A stretch of 64,000 nucleotides of DNA from Actinoplanes sp. KI2. GTDB taxonomy: Bacteria; Actinomycetota; Actinomycetes; Mycobacteriales; Micromonosporaceae. The position numbers and the translations under genes are program-made. The stretch spans positions 185,585-249,584 of the forward strand of contig NZ_JAOSZE010000006.1 of assembly GCF_025630775.1 (NCBI RefSeq). Direction: 5' to 3'. Of the stretch, positions 8,151 through 19,828 are shown in pieces. How positions within the stretch are numbered: position 1 is the stretch's first letter; every line of letters begins with the position of its first letter. Below the pieces are notes generated by a model. That model was not told the origin of the DNA. It saw nothing but the letters and a program-made list of their open reading frames with translations, and searched no databases.

Positions 8151-9008
8151 ATGACCGTTCGCGCCGCACTGGCGCCGGGAAAGCAGTCGCCCTGGCGGGC
8201 GGTCCCGGCGCAGATCGTCCGTCCCGAGTACGTCGGCAAGAAGCGCCCGAAAGAGTGGCGCGGCTCGCACGTGCAGACCCCCGAGACCATCGAGAAGATG
8301 CGGCTCGCCGGGCGGATAGCGGCGCAGGCCACCCAGCTCGCCGGCGAGCACTGCAAGCCCGGGGTCACCACCGACCAGATCGACCAGGTGGTGCACGAGT
8401 TCCTGGTGGACCAGGGTGCGTACCCGTCGACGCTGGGCTACAAGGGCTTCCCCAAATCGTGCTGCACCTCGCTGAACGAGGTGATCTGCCACGGCATCCC
8501 GGACTCGACCGTGCTCGAGGACGGCGACATCGTCAACGTCGACGTGACGGCCTTCATCGGCGGCGTGCACGGCGACACCGACGCGACGTTCTGCGTGGGC
8601 GACGTCGACGAGGAGGCCCGGCTGCTGGTCGAGCGCACCCACGAGGCGATGATGCGGGGCATCCGGGCGGTGGCGCCGGGCCGGCCGATCAACGCGATCG
8701 GGCGGGTCATCGAGGCGTACGCGCGGCGCTTCGGCTACGGCGTGGTCCGCGACTTCACCGGGCACGGCATCGGCGAGACGTTCCACTCCGGGCTGTACAT
8801 CCCGCACTACGACAACCCTCGCCTCGACACGGTCATGGAGCCGGGGATGACCTTCACGATCGAGCCGATGATCACCCTGGGCACCCACGAGTACGAGATC
8901 TGGCCGGACGGCTGGACCGTGGTCACCAAGGACCGCAAGTGGACCGCCCAGTTCGAGCACACGCTCGTGGTGACTGAGGACGGCTTCGAGATCCTTACGC
9001 TCCCGTGA
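8151..9008 (+). CDS. map: type I methionine aminopeptidase
   Basis: Removes the initiator methionine from nascent proteins in the cytoplasm. The 285 residues include all five metal ligands: Asp131 (NVDVTA), Asp142 (GDTDAT), His205 (GHGIG), Glu238 (TIEPM) and Glu269 (FEHT). The roughly 40-residue N-terminal extension with [12 protein letters not shown] is typical of the extended actinobacterial form. Expression looks leaderless from TAGGCT at 8139-8144. Its stop codon overlaps the start of a VIT-type metal transporter by 4 bp, which is notable because this enzyme needs divalent metal. Actinobacteria often carry a second map gene; none is seen here. Confidence 0.95.
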   Translation: MTVRAALAPGKQSPWRAVPAQIVRPEYVGKKRPKEWRGSHVQTPETIEKMRLAGRIAAQATQLAGEHCKPGVTTDQIDQVVHEFLVDQGAYPSTLGYKGFPKSCCTSLNEVICHGIPDSTVLEDGDIVNVDVTAFIGGVHGDTDATFCVGDVDEEARLLVERTHEAMMRGIRAVAPGRPINAIGRVIEAYARRFGYGVVRDFTGHGIGETFHSGLYIPHYDNPRLDTVMEPGMTFTIEPMITLGTHEYEIWPDGWTVVTKDRKWTAQFEHTLVVTEDGFEILTLP

Positions 9009-9694
9009 CGGCGCCGGTCATCGAGCACCACCACGCGGACGTCTCCGGAGGCTGGCTGCGCGCCGCCACGTTCGGGGCGATGGACGGCCTGGTCACCAAC
9101 ATCGCGCTGATCGCCGGGGTGGGCGGCGGCGGCGCCGGAAGCCACACGCTGGTGCTCACCGGGGTGGCCGGCCTGGTCGCCGGCGCGATCTCGATGGGAC
9201 TCGGCGAGTACACCAGCGTCGCCACCCAGAACGAGCAGATCTCCGCCGAGCTGGCCAAGGAGCGGCACGAGCTGCGGGTCAACCCGGAGGGGGAGCGGGA
9301 GGAGCTGGTCGCCACCTGGACCGCGCGGGGCCTGCCCGAGTCGCTGGCCCGCGAGGTGGCCGCGGCGCTGCGCCATCATCCGGAGCAGGAGCTGCGGGTG
9401 CACGCGCAGGAGGAGCTGGGCGTGGTGCCGGACGAGCTGCCCAGCCCATGGGTGGCGGCCGGGTCCTCGTTCGTGTGCTTCTCGGTCGGGGCGCTGATCC
9501 CGCTGATCCCGTACCTGCTCGGGTTCGGCAGCCTCGGGCTGGCGCTGGGCATGGGCGGGCTCGGGCTGTTCGCGGCGGGCGCGCTGTTCGCGGGCTTCAC
9601 CGGGCGCAAATGGTGGCTCAGCGGCCTGCGGCAGCTCGCGCTGGGCGCACTGGCGGCCACGGTCACCTACGGGATCGGCGCGCTAATCAAATAG
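9005..9694 (+). CDS. VIT1/CCC1-family Fe2+/Mn2+ transporter
   Basis: A 229-residue membrane protein of the vacuolar iron transporter family. The first helix holds [18 protein letters not shown] and the second [12 protein letters not shown], both diagnostic. A charged cytosolic segment (about residues 75-135, Glu/Arg rich) separates them from three C-terminal helices. GTG 9005 overlaps the map stop by 4 bp, so translation is coupled. Bacterial members usually move iron or manganese out of the cytosol or into compartments; direction here is unknown. Its 3' end overlaps the convergent nucleotidyltransferase gene by 12 bp. Confidence 0.87.
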   Translation: MTAPVIEHHHADVSGGWLRAATFGAMDGLVTNIALIAGVGGGGAGSHTLVLTGVAGLVAGAISMGLGEYTSVATQNEQISAELAKERHELRVNPEGEREELVATWTARGLPESLAREVAAALRHHPEQELRVHAQEELGVVPDELPSPWVAAGSSFVCFSVGALIPLIPYLLGFGSLGLALGMGGLGLFAAGALFAGFTGRKWWLSGLRQLALGALAATVTYGIGALIK

Positions 9695-10390
9695 CGCCGG
9701 GAGGCTCCCGTCCACCGGCTTGCCGCGCGCCGCGAGCTCCTCGGCCTGCTCCTTGAGCACGGCGCTCAGCTCCTGCATGTCCGCGCCGGCCACGCCGGTA
9801 CGCCGGACCGCGTCGGCCGCGTTGCGGAAGTACGTGCGGGTCAGCAGGCCGGTGACCAGCGCCGCGTGCAGCCGCGACTCGGCGATCATGAGCAGGGCGG
9901 CGTCGGTCTCGTACCACTCGGCCAGCCGCACCGCCCGGCTGCGCGCGGCCGCGGCGAGCGCCCAGTTGTGCCGGGCCGGCGCGCTGAACTCCGGCGGCCG
10001 CGCCTCGGCCAGCCGCGCCAGATGGGTGTCGCGCAGTCGGGCGAACCACCCCTTCGGATCGTGCAGCGGCCGGGTCGTCACGTGCCGGTCGGCCTCGAGC
10101 GGCCAGCGGGCGGTCAGCTCCCGGGCCCGGCGCAGACCCTCCTCCGCGGTCACCACCGTGAGATCAACGGTCGTGCCGTCCACCTGGCGCAGCGCCGGCT
10201 TCGGCCCGGCGCCGGCGCGGAACGTCACGACCAGCATGTTCACGTCGCTGCCGTCGTGGTCGTCGCCGTGCGCGAGCGAGCCGTGCACGCCGATCGCCTG
10301 CACGTCGGCCGGCCAGCGCCGCTCGATCATCTCGCCGAGGCGCACCGCCAGCCGGGCCCGCGGCGACGCGATGTCGATCTCTTCGTGCAC
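9683..10390 (-). CDS. nucleotidyltransferase-fold protein (minimal NTase/KNTase-like)
   Basis: A 235-residue protein with the nucleotidyltransferase signature GSLAHGDDHDGSDVN near residue 36, followed by a strand with VDLTVV and a helical C-terminal half, as in kanamycin nucleotidyltransferase relatives. The expected SDxD or SDxE metal pair reads SDVN, so one acidic ligand is replaced by Asn; the third Asp (VDLTVV) is present. Activity may be lost or altered. The GTG start at 10390 has no strong ribosome binding site. The gene stands alone, convergent with the VIT transporter. An antibiotic-resistance role should not be assumed. Confidence 0.65.
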   Translation of the reverse strand: MHEEIDIASPRARLAVRLGEMIERRWPADVQAIGVHGSLAHGDDHDGSDVNMLVVTFRAGAGPKPALRQVDGTTVDLTVVTAEEGLRRARELTARWPLEADRHVTTRPLHDPKGWFARLRDTHLARLAEARPPEFSAPARHNWALAAAARSRAVRLAEWYETDAALLMIAESRLHAALVTGLLTRTYFRNAADAVRRTGVAGADMQELSAVLKEQAEELAARGKPVDGSLPALFD

Positions 10391-10462
10391 CCCGTCATTC
10401 TCGGTGAATCCCCGGTCGACGGAAGGTGTCCGCCGCCGAGCACGAAAATCGACAAATCCCCG

Positions 10463-10876
10463 TCAAGCGGCCTTGCCCGGGTAGGGCATCGTCACCGGCG
10501 ACAGCGCGGCGATCCGGCGCCAGCGGGTGGCCCGTACGGCCGCGTCGGTCAGCGCGGACAGCGCCGCCGCGCGGGCCGCACCCTGGCTCGCCCCGAGCAC
10601 CGGCCGCCAGGACTGCGCCACGCCGTCCTCGACGTGCACCGCTAGCCTGACCGCCGACACCGGGTCGGCCACCGGGAACGGCAGGTCGTACCCGGCCGCC
10701 GCGGCCGGCGGCTGGTCGATCTGGCCGAGCAGGTAGTCGCGGCGGTTCCGATGCGCCGTCTCGGCCGCCCGGGCCTCGGCCACCTGGGCCGGCGCCACCA
10801 GATGCACCCCGAGGATCCCGTACGCGTAGATCGCCGCCTCCTCGGCGGCCATCGCGGCCGCGAGTTGCTGGTTCAT
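10463..10876 (-). CDS. DUF4439 ferritin-like domain protein
   Basis: A 137-residue mostly helical protein. The N-terminal helix AAAMAAEEAAIYAYGILGVH and later AETAHRNRRDYLLGQI carry the Glu/His spacing seen in ferritin-like DUF4439 proteins, which suggests but does not prove di-metal binding. ATG 10876 overlaps the end of the upstream lipoprotein gene by 4 bp, so the two are translated together. Function is not established in the family. Confidence 0.75.
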   Translation of the reverse strand: MNQQLAAAMAAEEAAIYAYGILGVHLVAPAQVAEARAAETAHRNRRDYLLGQIDQPPAAAAGYDLPFPVADPVSAVRLAVHVEDGVAQSWRPVLGASQGAARAAALSALTDAAVRATRWRRIAALSPVTMPYPGKAA

Positions 10877-11376
10877 CGCAGCGCCTCGGCGTGGGTGGCC
10901 CGGCACGCGGCGATCGACCCGACCAGCCCGGCCCGGTCGGGCGGCGCCGCCAGGCAGGCGGCTGCCGCCGTCTTCTGCGCCGCCTGCTCGGCCGCGCGCA
11001 GGGCGGTGAACGGGTCGGCCGCGGCACTTTCGCCCGTCGTGCCCGTCGTGCCCGTCGAGCCCGTCGCCCCGGGCGCGCTCGTCGTGCTTGCCGCGGGCGG
11101 CACCGACGTGCCGATCAGGTGAGCCAGGTCGGCGGCGTGCGCCCGGTGGTCGGCGGCGAGCGGGGTGAGCCGGGCGCTCAGCGCCGGCTGGGCCGCGGCC
11201 GCCCGGTCGTACGCGGCGGCCAGCGCCAGGGCCTCGTCGAGCAACGGCTGCAGCGCGTCGGGCGTGGCCGCCGGGGCGGGCTTGTCGTCGAAGACGCCGC
11301 AGCCGGCGAGCGTCGTGACGGCGAGGCCGGCCCCAAGCAGTTGCCGCCGTGTATGTCCCGTCCCGCTGGTCCGCAC
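10873..11376 (-). CDS. Tat/lipobox lipoprotein, ferritin-like partner of the DUF4439 gene
   Basis: A 167-residue exported lipoprotein. The N-terminus holds a twin arginine (RRQLLGAG) and a lipobox LAGC with the lipidated Cys near residue 26, so it should be anchored outside the membrane. The body is Ala-rich helical with a low-complexity Gly/Thr/Ser linker (GSTGTTGTTG) encoded by 9-bp direct repeats at about 11032-11067. Helical parts (EALALAAAYDRA, DHRAHAADLAHLIG) resemble a second ferritin-like bundle. It overlaps the DUF4439 gene by 4 bp. Function is unknown. Confidence 0.7.
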   Translation of the reverse strand: MRTSGTGHTRRQLLGAGLAVTTLAGCGVFDDKPAPAATPDALQPLLDEALALAAAYDRAAAAQPALSARLTPLAADHRAHAADLAHLIGTSVPPAASTTSAPGATGSTGTTGTTGESAAADPFTALRAAEQAAQKTAAAACLAAPPDRAGLVGSIAACRATHAEALR

Positions 11377-11540
11377 GCGGCCCAGTCAACACCATCGAGC
11401 AAAGGCGGCGCAGTCGGCTGCCTTCACTCCTTTCCTGGGTGGTGGGGGGCGATAGCGGGAAATCGGAGCGCCGGAGAACCTCCGGGGCGTCCCGCGCGTT
11501 ACGCTCTGCATCAGCCGCGGGGCTTTCTGGCCCGGCGGCA

Positions 11541-11546
11541 TATAGT
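11541..11546 (+). promoter_or_regulatory. -10 element (TATAGT) for the rimP-nusA operon
   Basis: A near-consensus -10 hexamer lies 15-40 nt before the candidate rimP starts, in an AT-richer patch. It is a likely promoter for rimP-nusA-ylxR-infB. No clear -35 box. Confidence 0.4.
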
Positions 11547-11581
11547 GCTTTCCTTTGACGATGAGCGAAAGGTCGAGCCCG

Positions 11582-12193
11582 ATGACGCAGCGTGGTCGCG
11601 CCCGGCCTGGCAGCCACCCCGGCGCCCGCCGCCGGGACGACGAACAGCAGCGGACGCCCACCGCCCCGCGGATCGACCTGGTGGCGGCGCGGGCCCGGGT
11701 GCGCGCGGTGATCGAGCCGGTCATCGCGCAGGCCGGTTACGACCTCGAGGAGGTCAACGTGTCGCGCGCCGGGCGCCGGCACGTGGTGCGGGTCCTGGTC
11801 GACACCGACGGGGGCATCAACCTGGATGACGTGGCCGTGGTCTCCCGCGAGATCTCGGCGGCCCTGGACGAGGCCGAGGAGCATGGCGGCGAGGTCCTGG
11901 CCGGGGAATATCAGCTCGAGGTCGGCTCGCCCGGGGTCGACCGACCGCTCACCCTGCCGCGGCACTGGCGGCGCAACCGCGGCCGGCTGGTCGCGGTCAA
12001 CGGCCTGACCGGCCGGCTGGTCGACGTGGACGACGCGGGCGTGGTGCTCGACGTCGACGGGGTGACCCGCGCGCTGACCTTCGCCGAGCTCGGACCGGGC
12101 AAGGTGCAGATCGAGTTCAAGCGCTTGGACGAGGCCGACTTCGGTGACGAAGACGACGTAGACGACGAAGAGGATGGGGAGGGCGAGGAGTGA
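11582..12193 (+). CDS. rimP: ribosome maturation factor RimP
   Basis: Assists 30S subunit assembly. About 203 residues: the core begins at [18 protein letters not shown] and continues with [14 protein letters not shown] and [20 protein letters not shown], the RimP signature. The C-terminal tail is very acidic. ATG 11582 ([10 protein letters not shown]) has a weak AAAGG at 11568-11572; ATG 11561 in the same frame is the alternative. The first gene of the conserved rimP-nusA-ylxR-infB operon, with its TGA overlapping the nusA GTG by 4 bp. Confidence 0.93.
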   Translation: MTQRGRARPGSHPGARRRDDEQQRTPTAPRIDLVAARARVRAVIEPVIAQAGYDLEEVNVSRAGRRHVVRVLVDTDGGINLDDVAVVSREISAALDEAEEHGGEVLAGEYQLEVGSPGVDRPLTLPRHWRRNRGRLVAVNGLTGRLVDVDDAGVVLDVDGVTRALTFAELGPGKVQIEFKRLDEADFGDEDDVDDEEDGEGEE

Positions 12194-13224
12194 ACATCGA
12201 CCTCGCGGCGCTGCGCGCACTGGAGCGCGAGCGGGAGATCCCGTTCGAGACGATCCTCGCGGCGATCGAGACCGCGCTGCTGACCGCTTACCGGCACACC
12301 GAGGGCGCGCAGGGGCACGCCCGCGTGGAGATCGACCGCAAGAGCGGCGTGGCGTCGGTCCTCGCCCAGGAACTGGACGCCGACGGCACCGTCGTCCGCG
12401 AGTGGGACGACACCCCGCACGACTTCGGCCGGATCGCGGCGATGACCGCCAAACAGGTGATCCTGCAGCGCCTGCGGGAGGCGACCGACGAGCAGCACTT
12501 CGGTGAGTACGCGGGACGCGACGGCGACCTGATCACCGGGATCGTGCAGGCCGACGCGGCACGGGCCGAGAAGGGCATCGTGACCGTCGACCTCGGCAAG
12601 ATCGAGGCCGTGCTGCCGCAGTCCGAGCAGGTGCCCGGCGAGACGTACGAGCACGGCGCCCGGATCCGGGCCATCGTGGTGCACGTGGCCAAGGGCTTCC
12701 GCGGCCCCCAGGTGACCCTGTCCCGCTCGCACCCGGCCCTGGTCAAGAAGCTGTTCGCACTCGAGGTGCCGGAGATCGCCGACGGCACCGTGGAGATCGC
12801 CGCGATCGCACGTGAGGCAGGTCACCGCACCAAGATTGCGGTGCATTCCACCGTGCCGGGCGTGAACGCGAAGGGCGCGTGCATCGGTCCGATGGGCCAG
12901 CGGGTGCGGGCCGTGATGAGCGAGCTGCACGGCGAGAAGATCGACATCATCGACTGGTCGGAGGATCCGGCGCAGTTCGTCGGGAACGCGCTGTCGCCGG
13001 CAAAGGCCCTGCGTGTCGAGGTGGTGGACGCCGCCACCCGGACGGCCAGGGTCACCGTGCCCGACTTCCAGCTGTCGCTGGCGATCGGGCGGGAAGGGCA
13101 GAATGCGCGGCTCGCGGCCCGGCTGACCGGCTGGCGGATCGACATCCGGCCGGACAACGAGCCGGCGGCCCCGTCGGACCGGGCGACACAGGCGGATCGT
13201 GATGCGGCCGAGGCGGGAAGCTGA
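12190..13224 (+). CDS. nusA: transcription termination/antitermination factor NusA
   Basis: A 344-residue NusA, of the short form lacking the extra C-terminal acidic repeats of proteobacteria. Order: N-terminal RNA-polymerase-binding domain (1-110), S1 domain (about 115-180, with TGIVQ and [13 protein letters not shown]), then two KH domains ([14 protein letters not shown] near 232 and [19 protein letters not shown] near 294). It binds RNA polymerase and modulates pausing and termination. The GTG start is coupled to rimP by a 4-bp overlap, with GAGGAG just upstream. Confidence 0.96.
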   Translation: MNIDLAALRALEREREIPFETILAAIETALLTAYRHTEGAQGHARVEIDRKSGVASVLAQELDADGTVVREWDDTPHDFGRIAAMTAKQVILQRLREATDEQHFGEYAGRDGDLITGIVQADAARAEKGIVTVDLGKIEAVLPQSEQVPGETYEHGARIRAIVVHVAKGFRGPQVTLSRSHPALVKKLFALEVPEIADGTVEIAAIAREAGHRTKIAVHSTVPGVNAKGACIGPMGQRVRAVMSELHGEKIDIIDWSEDPAQFVGNALSPAKALRVEVVDAATRTARVTVPDFQLSLAIGREGQNARLAARLTGWRIDIRPDNEPAAPSDRATQADRDAAEAGS

Positions 13225-13264
13225 CCGGATAAGCGGCGGGCGCGGCCGCGGGGTAGACTTTTCG

Positions 13265-13549
13265 GTGGTCGGCCCGACACGCACCTGTGTCGGTTGCCGC
13301 AAACGCGCGCCGGCCTCCAGTTTGATCAGGTTCGTAGCGGCCGCGTGCGGAGATTCTTTCCTGCTCAAGGCCGATCCGAGCCGCCGACTGCCGGGTCGGG
13401 GAGCGCATCTGCATCCTGATCCGGCCTGCTTCGCGCTGGCGGAGCGGCGCCGGGCCTTCGGGCGGGCGCTGCGACTCGCCGGTGTCCCCGACACCGGCTC
13501 GCTGGCCGAGCACATCCGTGCGGTCTCCGTGGCCGCTCGGAACGACTGA
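13265..13549 (+). CDS. ylxR: YlxR-family RNA-binding protein
   Basis: About 94 residues with the YlxR signature: RTCVGCRKR near the N-terminus, GRGAHLHPDPAC in the middle and RRRAFGRALR at the end. YlxR is a small nucleic-acid-binding protein encoded between nusA and infB in many bacteria. GTG 13265 is preferred because TAGACT at 13254-13259 ends 5 nt upstream (leaderless pattern) and the protein then starts just before the conserved core. Longer in-frame starts at 13199/13202 would overlap nusA and add an unconserved basic stretch. Confidence 0.85.
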   Translation: MVGPTRTCVGCRKRAPASSLIRFVAAACGDSFLLKADPSRRLPGRGAHLHPDPACFALAERRRAFGRALRLAGVPDTGSLAEHIRAVSVAARND

Positions 13550-13647
13550 TGATCCGGCCCTGGTGGCCGGGTCACGACCCAAGGTAGGACGACCCAGATG
13601 AGCACACGATGAAGTCCCTGAAATGAACAGGCTTCTAGTGCACGAGT

Positions 13648-13678
13648 GAGGTCGTTGCGGGTGCGCTCGCACGACCTC
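13648..13678 (+). promoter_or_regulatory. leader hairpin before infB
   Basis: A stem of 7 bp (13648-13654 with 13672-13678) plus 4 bp (13656-13659 with 13668-13671), with one bulged T and an 8-nt loop, ends 5 nt before the infB ribosome binding site (GAGGAG, 13684-13689). It may modulate initiation. A second small hairpin (13554-13570) follows ylxR. Confidence 0.5.
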
Positions 13679-13693
13679 GAAGTGAGGAGTGCA

Positions 13694-16780
<3,087 letters not shown>

Positions 16781-16790
16781 GCAGGTAGGT

Positions 16791-16835
16791 CAGGGACGGC
16801 CCCGGCTCTTCGGAGTCGGGGCCGTCCCTGTTCAA
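16791..16835 (+). terminator. infB terminator
   Basis: A perfect 14-bp stem (16791-16804 with 16817-16830) extends through a G-T wobble into CTC/GAG capped by a TTCG tetraloop, and is followed by TTCAA. It is one of the strongest hairpins in the window and should end the rimP-infB transcript. Confidence 0.8.
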
Positions 16836-16843
16836 TGTCAGGC

Positions 16844-17869
16844 ATGTCCCGGTACGCCCTGCTGCTCGCGCCCTCCGCCAATCGTGTCTACGCCGATCAG
16901 GCCGGCCGCCTCGCCTCGGCCGAACTGGCCGCCTTCGAGCCCGCGCTGTCGACCGATGTCTCGGACATCTCCCTGGCGTCCATCGGCGGCGTGGAGTACC
17001 TGACCTTTGCCGGCGAGCTGTCCCCACGCGACATTTCGTACCTGTCGAACATGTCCTCGGCGTACGCGCTCTTCGAACGGGTCGACGAGCACCTGCTGCG
17101 GCCGGTCATGCTGACCCCGCTGGCCCGCTACGACAGCGACCTCATCACCATCCCGAAGTACGCGGGCAAGACGAACGAGCAGTTCACCAAGCTGCTGCTC
17201 AACCTCACCCTGCTCGCCTCGGCGTCGGCCGGCCGGATGCTGGACGGTCACCTGACCGTGCTCGACCCGCTGTGCGGCCGGGGCACCACGCTGAACCAGG
17301 CGCTGATGTACGGATACGACGCGGTCGGGGTCGAGATCGACGGGAAGGACGTCGAGGCGTACAAGCTCTTCTTGCAGACCTGGCTCAAGCGCAAGCGGCT
17401 CAAGCACACCGCCGACCTCGTCCCGGTGCGGCGGCAGGGCCGCCGCGCGGCCCGCCGCCTGGAGGTCACCATGGCCGCCAGCAAGGACGACCACAAGGCC
17501 GGCGCCGTGCAGAAGGTCACCGTGCTGCAGGCGGACACCACCCAGCTGGACGGGCTGCTGCGCGGGGGCGTCGCCGACGTGCTGGTGGCCGACCTCCCGT
17601 ACGGGATCGCGCACGGCAGCCACGACGACCGGGGCGGCCTCTCCCGCAGCCCGCTCGACCTGCTGGAGCGCGCGGTGCCGCACTGGCTGCCGTTGGTCCG
17701 CCCGGGCGGCGCCGTCGGCCTCTCCTGGAACGTCAAGGTCGCCCGCCGCGAACTGGCCGAGGACATCCTGCTCGCCGGCGGTCTCGAGATCGTCCCGCAG
17801 CTCTCCCTGGAACACCGCGTCGATCAGGGCATCGAGCGGGATGTGCTGATCGCCAGGAAACCCGGCTGA
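16844..17869 (+). CDS. TRM11-like SAM-dependent RNA/DNA methyltransferase
   Basis: A 341-residue methyltransferase. The SAM site is LTVLDPLCGRGTTLNQAL near residue 143, and the catalytic motif is VADLPYGIAHG near 246 (the D/NxPY class acting on exocyclic amines). The first 130 residues form an unassigned N-terminal domain. TRM11-family proteins methylate guanine N2 in tRNA, but the family also includes DNA-modifying members, so the target is open. ATG 16844 is preferred over 16835; both lie directly behind the infB terminator, so the gene needs read-through or a promoter I cannot see. It sits between infB and the DUF503 gene, which are usually adjacent. Confidence 0.75.
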   Translation: MSRYALLLAPSANRVYADQAGRLASAELAAFEPALSTDVSDISLASIGGVEYLTFAGELSPRDISYLSNMSSAYALFERVDEHLLRPVMLTPLARYDSDLITIPKYAGKTNEQFTKLLLNLTLLASASAGRMLDGHLTVLDPLCGRGTTLNQALMYGYDAVGVEIDGKDVEAYKLFLQTWLKRKRLKHTADLVPVRRQGRRAARRLEVTMAASKDDHKAGAVQKVTVLQADTTQLDGLLRGGVADVLVADLPYGIAHGSHDDRGGLSRSPLDLLERAVPHWLPLVRPGGAVGLSWNVKVARRELAEDILLAGGLEIVPQLSLEHRVDQGIERDVLIARKPG

Positions 17870-17888
17870 TTCTGTCCGGCCCCGGCGG

Positions 17889-17894
17889 TACCGT
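17889..17894 (+). promoter_or_regulatory. -10 element (TACCGT) for the DUF503 gene
   Basis: A TANNNT hexamer ends 8 nt before ATG 17903 and no ribosome binding site is seen, consistent with a leaderless start. Confidence 0.35.
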
Positions 17895-17902
17895 GCTGGC
17901 TG

Positions 17903-18196
17903 ATGTTTACCGAGACCGCAGTGTTCGACTTGTTGCTTCCGGGCGACTCCCGCTCGCTGAAGCAGAAGCGCTCCTACGTCCGCCCGATCCTCGCGATGCT
18001 GAAGAAGTACGAGGTCAGCGCCGCCGAGGTGGGCTTCCATGACCTGCACGGCCGGGCCCAGATCGGCGTGGCCGTGGTCGCGGCCGACGCCTCCCAGGCC
18101 CGTTCCGTGATCGACACCTGTGAGCATCAGGTGGCCGGCCGCCCCGAGATCGAGCTGCTGTCGGTCAAACGACGGCTGTATGGCGACGACGATTGA
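17903..18196 (+). CDS. DUF503 (YlxP-like) protein
   Basis: A 97-residue protein matching the DUF503/YlxP family: the N-terminal strand FTETAVFDLLLPGDSRSLKQ, the KRSYVRPILAML helix, and a C-terminal SVKRRLYG. Family members lie next to infB or rbfA in many Gram-positive bacteria and have been linked to ribosome assembly; the biochemical role is unsettled. It starts 34 nt after the methyltransferase stop behind a TACCGT hexamer. Confidence 0.85.
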   Translation: MFTETAVFDLLLPGDSRSLKQKRSYVRPILAMLKKYEVSAAEVGFHDLHGRAQIGVAVVAADASQARSVIDTCEHQVAGRPEIELLSVKRRLYGDDD

Positions 18197-18311
18197 GCTC
18201 GCCGGTTCCGCTTCGATCGCGGACGTTCGTCGGTAACGGCACGTGGGTAGGCTTCAGCAGTTGGGCGGGAGCGGTTCGGGCCCGCGGGATTCACAGTCGG
18301 AGGTGGGCGAT

Positions 18312-18788
18312 ATGTCGGACCCGGCCAAGACGCGTCGGCATGCGGAGCGCGTCAGGGAACTGGTGGCGTCGCTGGTGCGTGAGATCAAGGACCCCCGACT
18401 GGGCATGGTGACGATCACCGACGCCCGGATCACCGGCGACCTGCGGGAGGCGACCGTCTACTACACGGTCCTGGGCGACCCGACCGAGCAGGCGGCCACC
18501 CAGGCCGCGCTGGAGAGCGCCAAGGGCATGCTGCGCAGCCGGGTGGGCCATGCCCTCGGGCTGCGGCACTCGCCGAGCCTGACGTTCGTGCTCGACAACG
18601 TGCTCGACCATGCCAAGGAGATCGACGACCTGCTCGCCGAGGCTCGCCTGCGCGACGAGGAGGTTCAGCGCCTGGCGGCGGGCAAGCAGTACGCCGGCGA
18701 TCCCGACCCGTACAAGGCCGAGGACGAGGACGACGCCGAGCTGGACGACAGCGGTGAGCGGGTCGGCGCGCGCGAGGACCTCGGGTGA
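18312..18788 (+). CDS. rbfA: ribosome-binding factor A
   Basis: A cytoplasmic 30S assembly factor acting on the 5' end of 16S rRNA. 158 residues: RVRELVASLVREIKDPRLG at the N-terminus and TVYYTVLGD mid-protein are RbfA signatures; the C-terminal tail is acidic (DEDDAELDDS). ATG 18312 (MSDPAKTRRHAERV) has GGAGGTGG at 18299-18306 as a good ribosome binding site. A TAGGCT hexamer at 18248-18253 could supply a promoter. The last codons overlap the nrnA start by 4 bp. Confidence 0.95.
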   Translation: MSDPAKTRRHAERVRELVASLVREIKDPRLGMVTITDARITGDLREATVYYTVLGDPTEQAATQAALESAKGMLRSRVGHALGLRHSPSLTFVLDNVLDHAKEIDDLLAEARLRDEEVQRLAAGKQYAGDPDPYKAEDEDDAELDDSGERVGAREDLG

Positions 18789-19828
18789 CTACTCCCTCGG
18801 GCGAGCCCGGGGGAGTGACCGAGGCGGAGTGGTCCGCGGCCGTCGAGGCGGTCCGCGGGCTCGCTCCCGGCCCGGACGGCGACGAGATCCAGCTCGTCTG
18901 CCATGTGAATCCGGACGGGGACGCGCTGGGCAGCATGCTCGGGTTCGCGCTCGGCATGCGGCGACTGGGCTTCACCCGGGTGCGCGCGACGTTCCCGGGC
19001 GAGTTCGAGCTTCCCGTCCCGTACCAAAATCTCCCTGGTCTTGATCTTCTGGTGCCGCAGGACGAGGCGTACGCCCGGCCCGCGATCGTGCTGATCTTCG
19101 ACGTGGCGGCCGTGTCCCGGCTCGGCGACCTGAGGCGTCTGCTCGCGGCGCCGTGCGTGATCGTGCTCGACCACCACGCGTCGAATACCCGGTTCGGCGG
19201 GGTCCACCTGGTCGACCCGCGCGCCGCGGCCACCTCGATGATGGTCGACGGGCTGCTCGGCCGGCTCGGCGTGCCGCTGGACGCGCAGATCGCCGAGTGC
19301 CTCTACGTGGCGCTGGCCACCGACACCGGCTCGTTCAAGTTCGAGCTGACCACGCCCGCGGTGCACGAGCTGGCCGCGCGGCTGGTCGCCACCGGCATCC
19401 GGCCGGGCGACATCTCCCGGCGGATCTTCGACACGCGCCCGTTCGGGGCGATGAAGCTGGCCGGCGAGGTGCTCGGCCGCGCCTGTCTGGACCCCACCGC
19501 GGCGGGCGGTCGCGGCATGGTCTGGACGTACGCGACGCTCGCCGACCTCGACCGGTTCGACCAGCGGCCGTACGTGCTGGACGCGCTGATCGACCCGGTC
19601 CGCAGCGTCGCCGAGGCGGACGTGGCGGTCCTGGTGAAGCAGGCGGCCGAGAACGAGTGGGGCGTGTCGCTGCGCAGCAAGGGCGCGGTCGATGTGAGCA
19701 AGGTCGCGGTCGCCCTCGGCGGCGGCGGGCACCGGTTGGCCGCGGGCTTCACCGGCTACGGCACACCCGGCGAGGTGGTGGCCCAGGTGCGGGCGCTGCT
19801 CGACCAGAGCCTGACCTTCTCGACCTGA
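18785..19828 (+). CDS. nrnA: DHH/DHHA1 nanoRNase / pAp phosphatase (NrnA-like)
   Basis: Degrades 2-5-nt RNAs and dephosphorylates pAp. 347 residues: the DHH metal motifs are HVNPDGDALGS near residue 39, the FDVA aspartate, LDHHASNTRFG near 126 and the aspartate of ATDTGSFKF; the DHHA1 substrate motif GGGGHRLAAGF lies near 316. GTG 18785 overlaps the rbfA stop by 4 bp, and the rbfA-nrnA pair is conserved in actinobacteria. The stop codon lies inside a 20-bp tandem repeat, so the last seven residues (QSLTFST) derive from repeat DNA. Confidence 0.92.
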   Translation: MTTPSGEPGGVTEAEWSAAVEAVRGLAPGPDGDEIQLVCHVNPDGDALGSMLGFALGMRRLGFTRVRATFPGEFELPVPYQNLPGLDLLVPQDEAYARPAIVLIFDVAAVSRLGDLRRLLAAPCVIVLDHHASNTRFGGVHLVDPRAAATSMMVDGLLGRLGVPLDAQIAECLYVALATDTGSFKFELTTPAVHELAARLVATGIRPGDISRRIFDTRPFGAMKLAGEVLGRACLDPTAAGGRGMVWTYATLADLDRFDQRPYVLDALIDPVRSVAEADVAVLVKQAAENEWGVSLRSKGAVDVSKVAVALGGGGHRLAAGFTGYGTPGEVVAQVRALLDQSLTFST

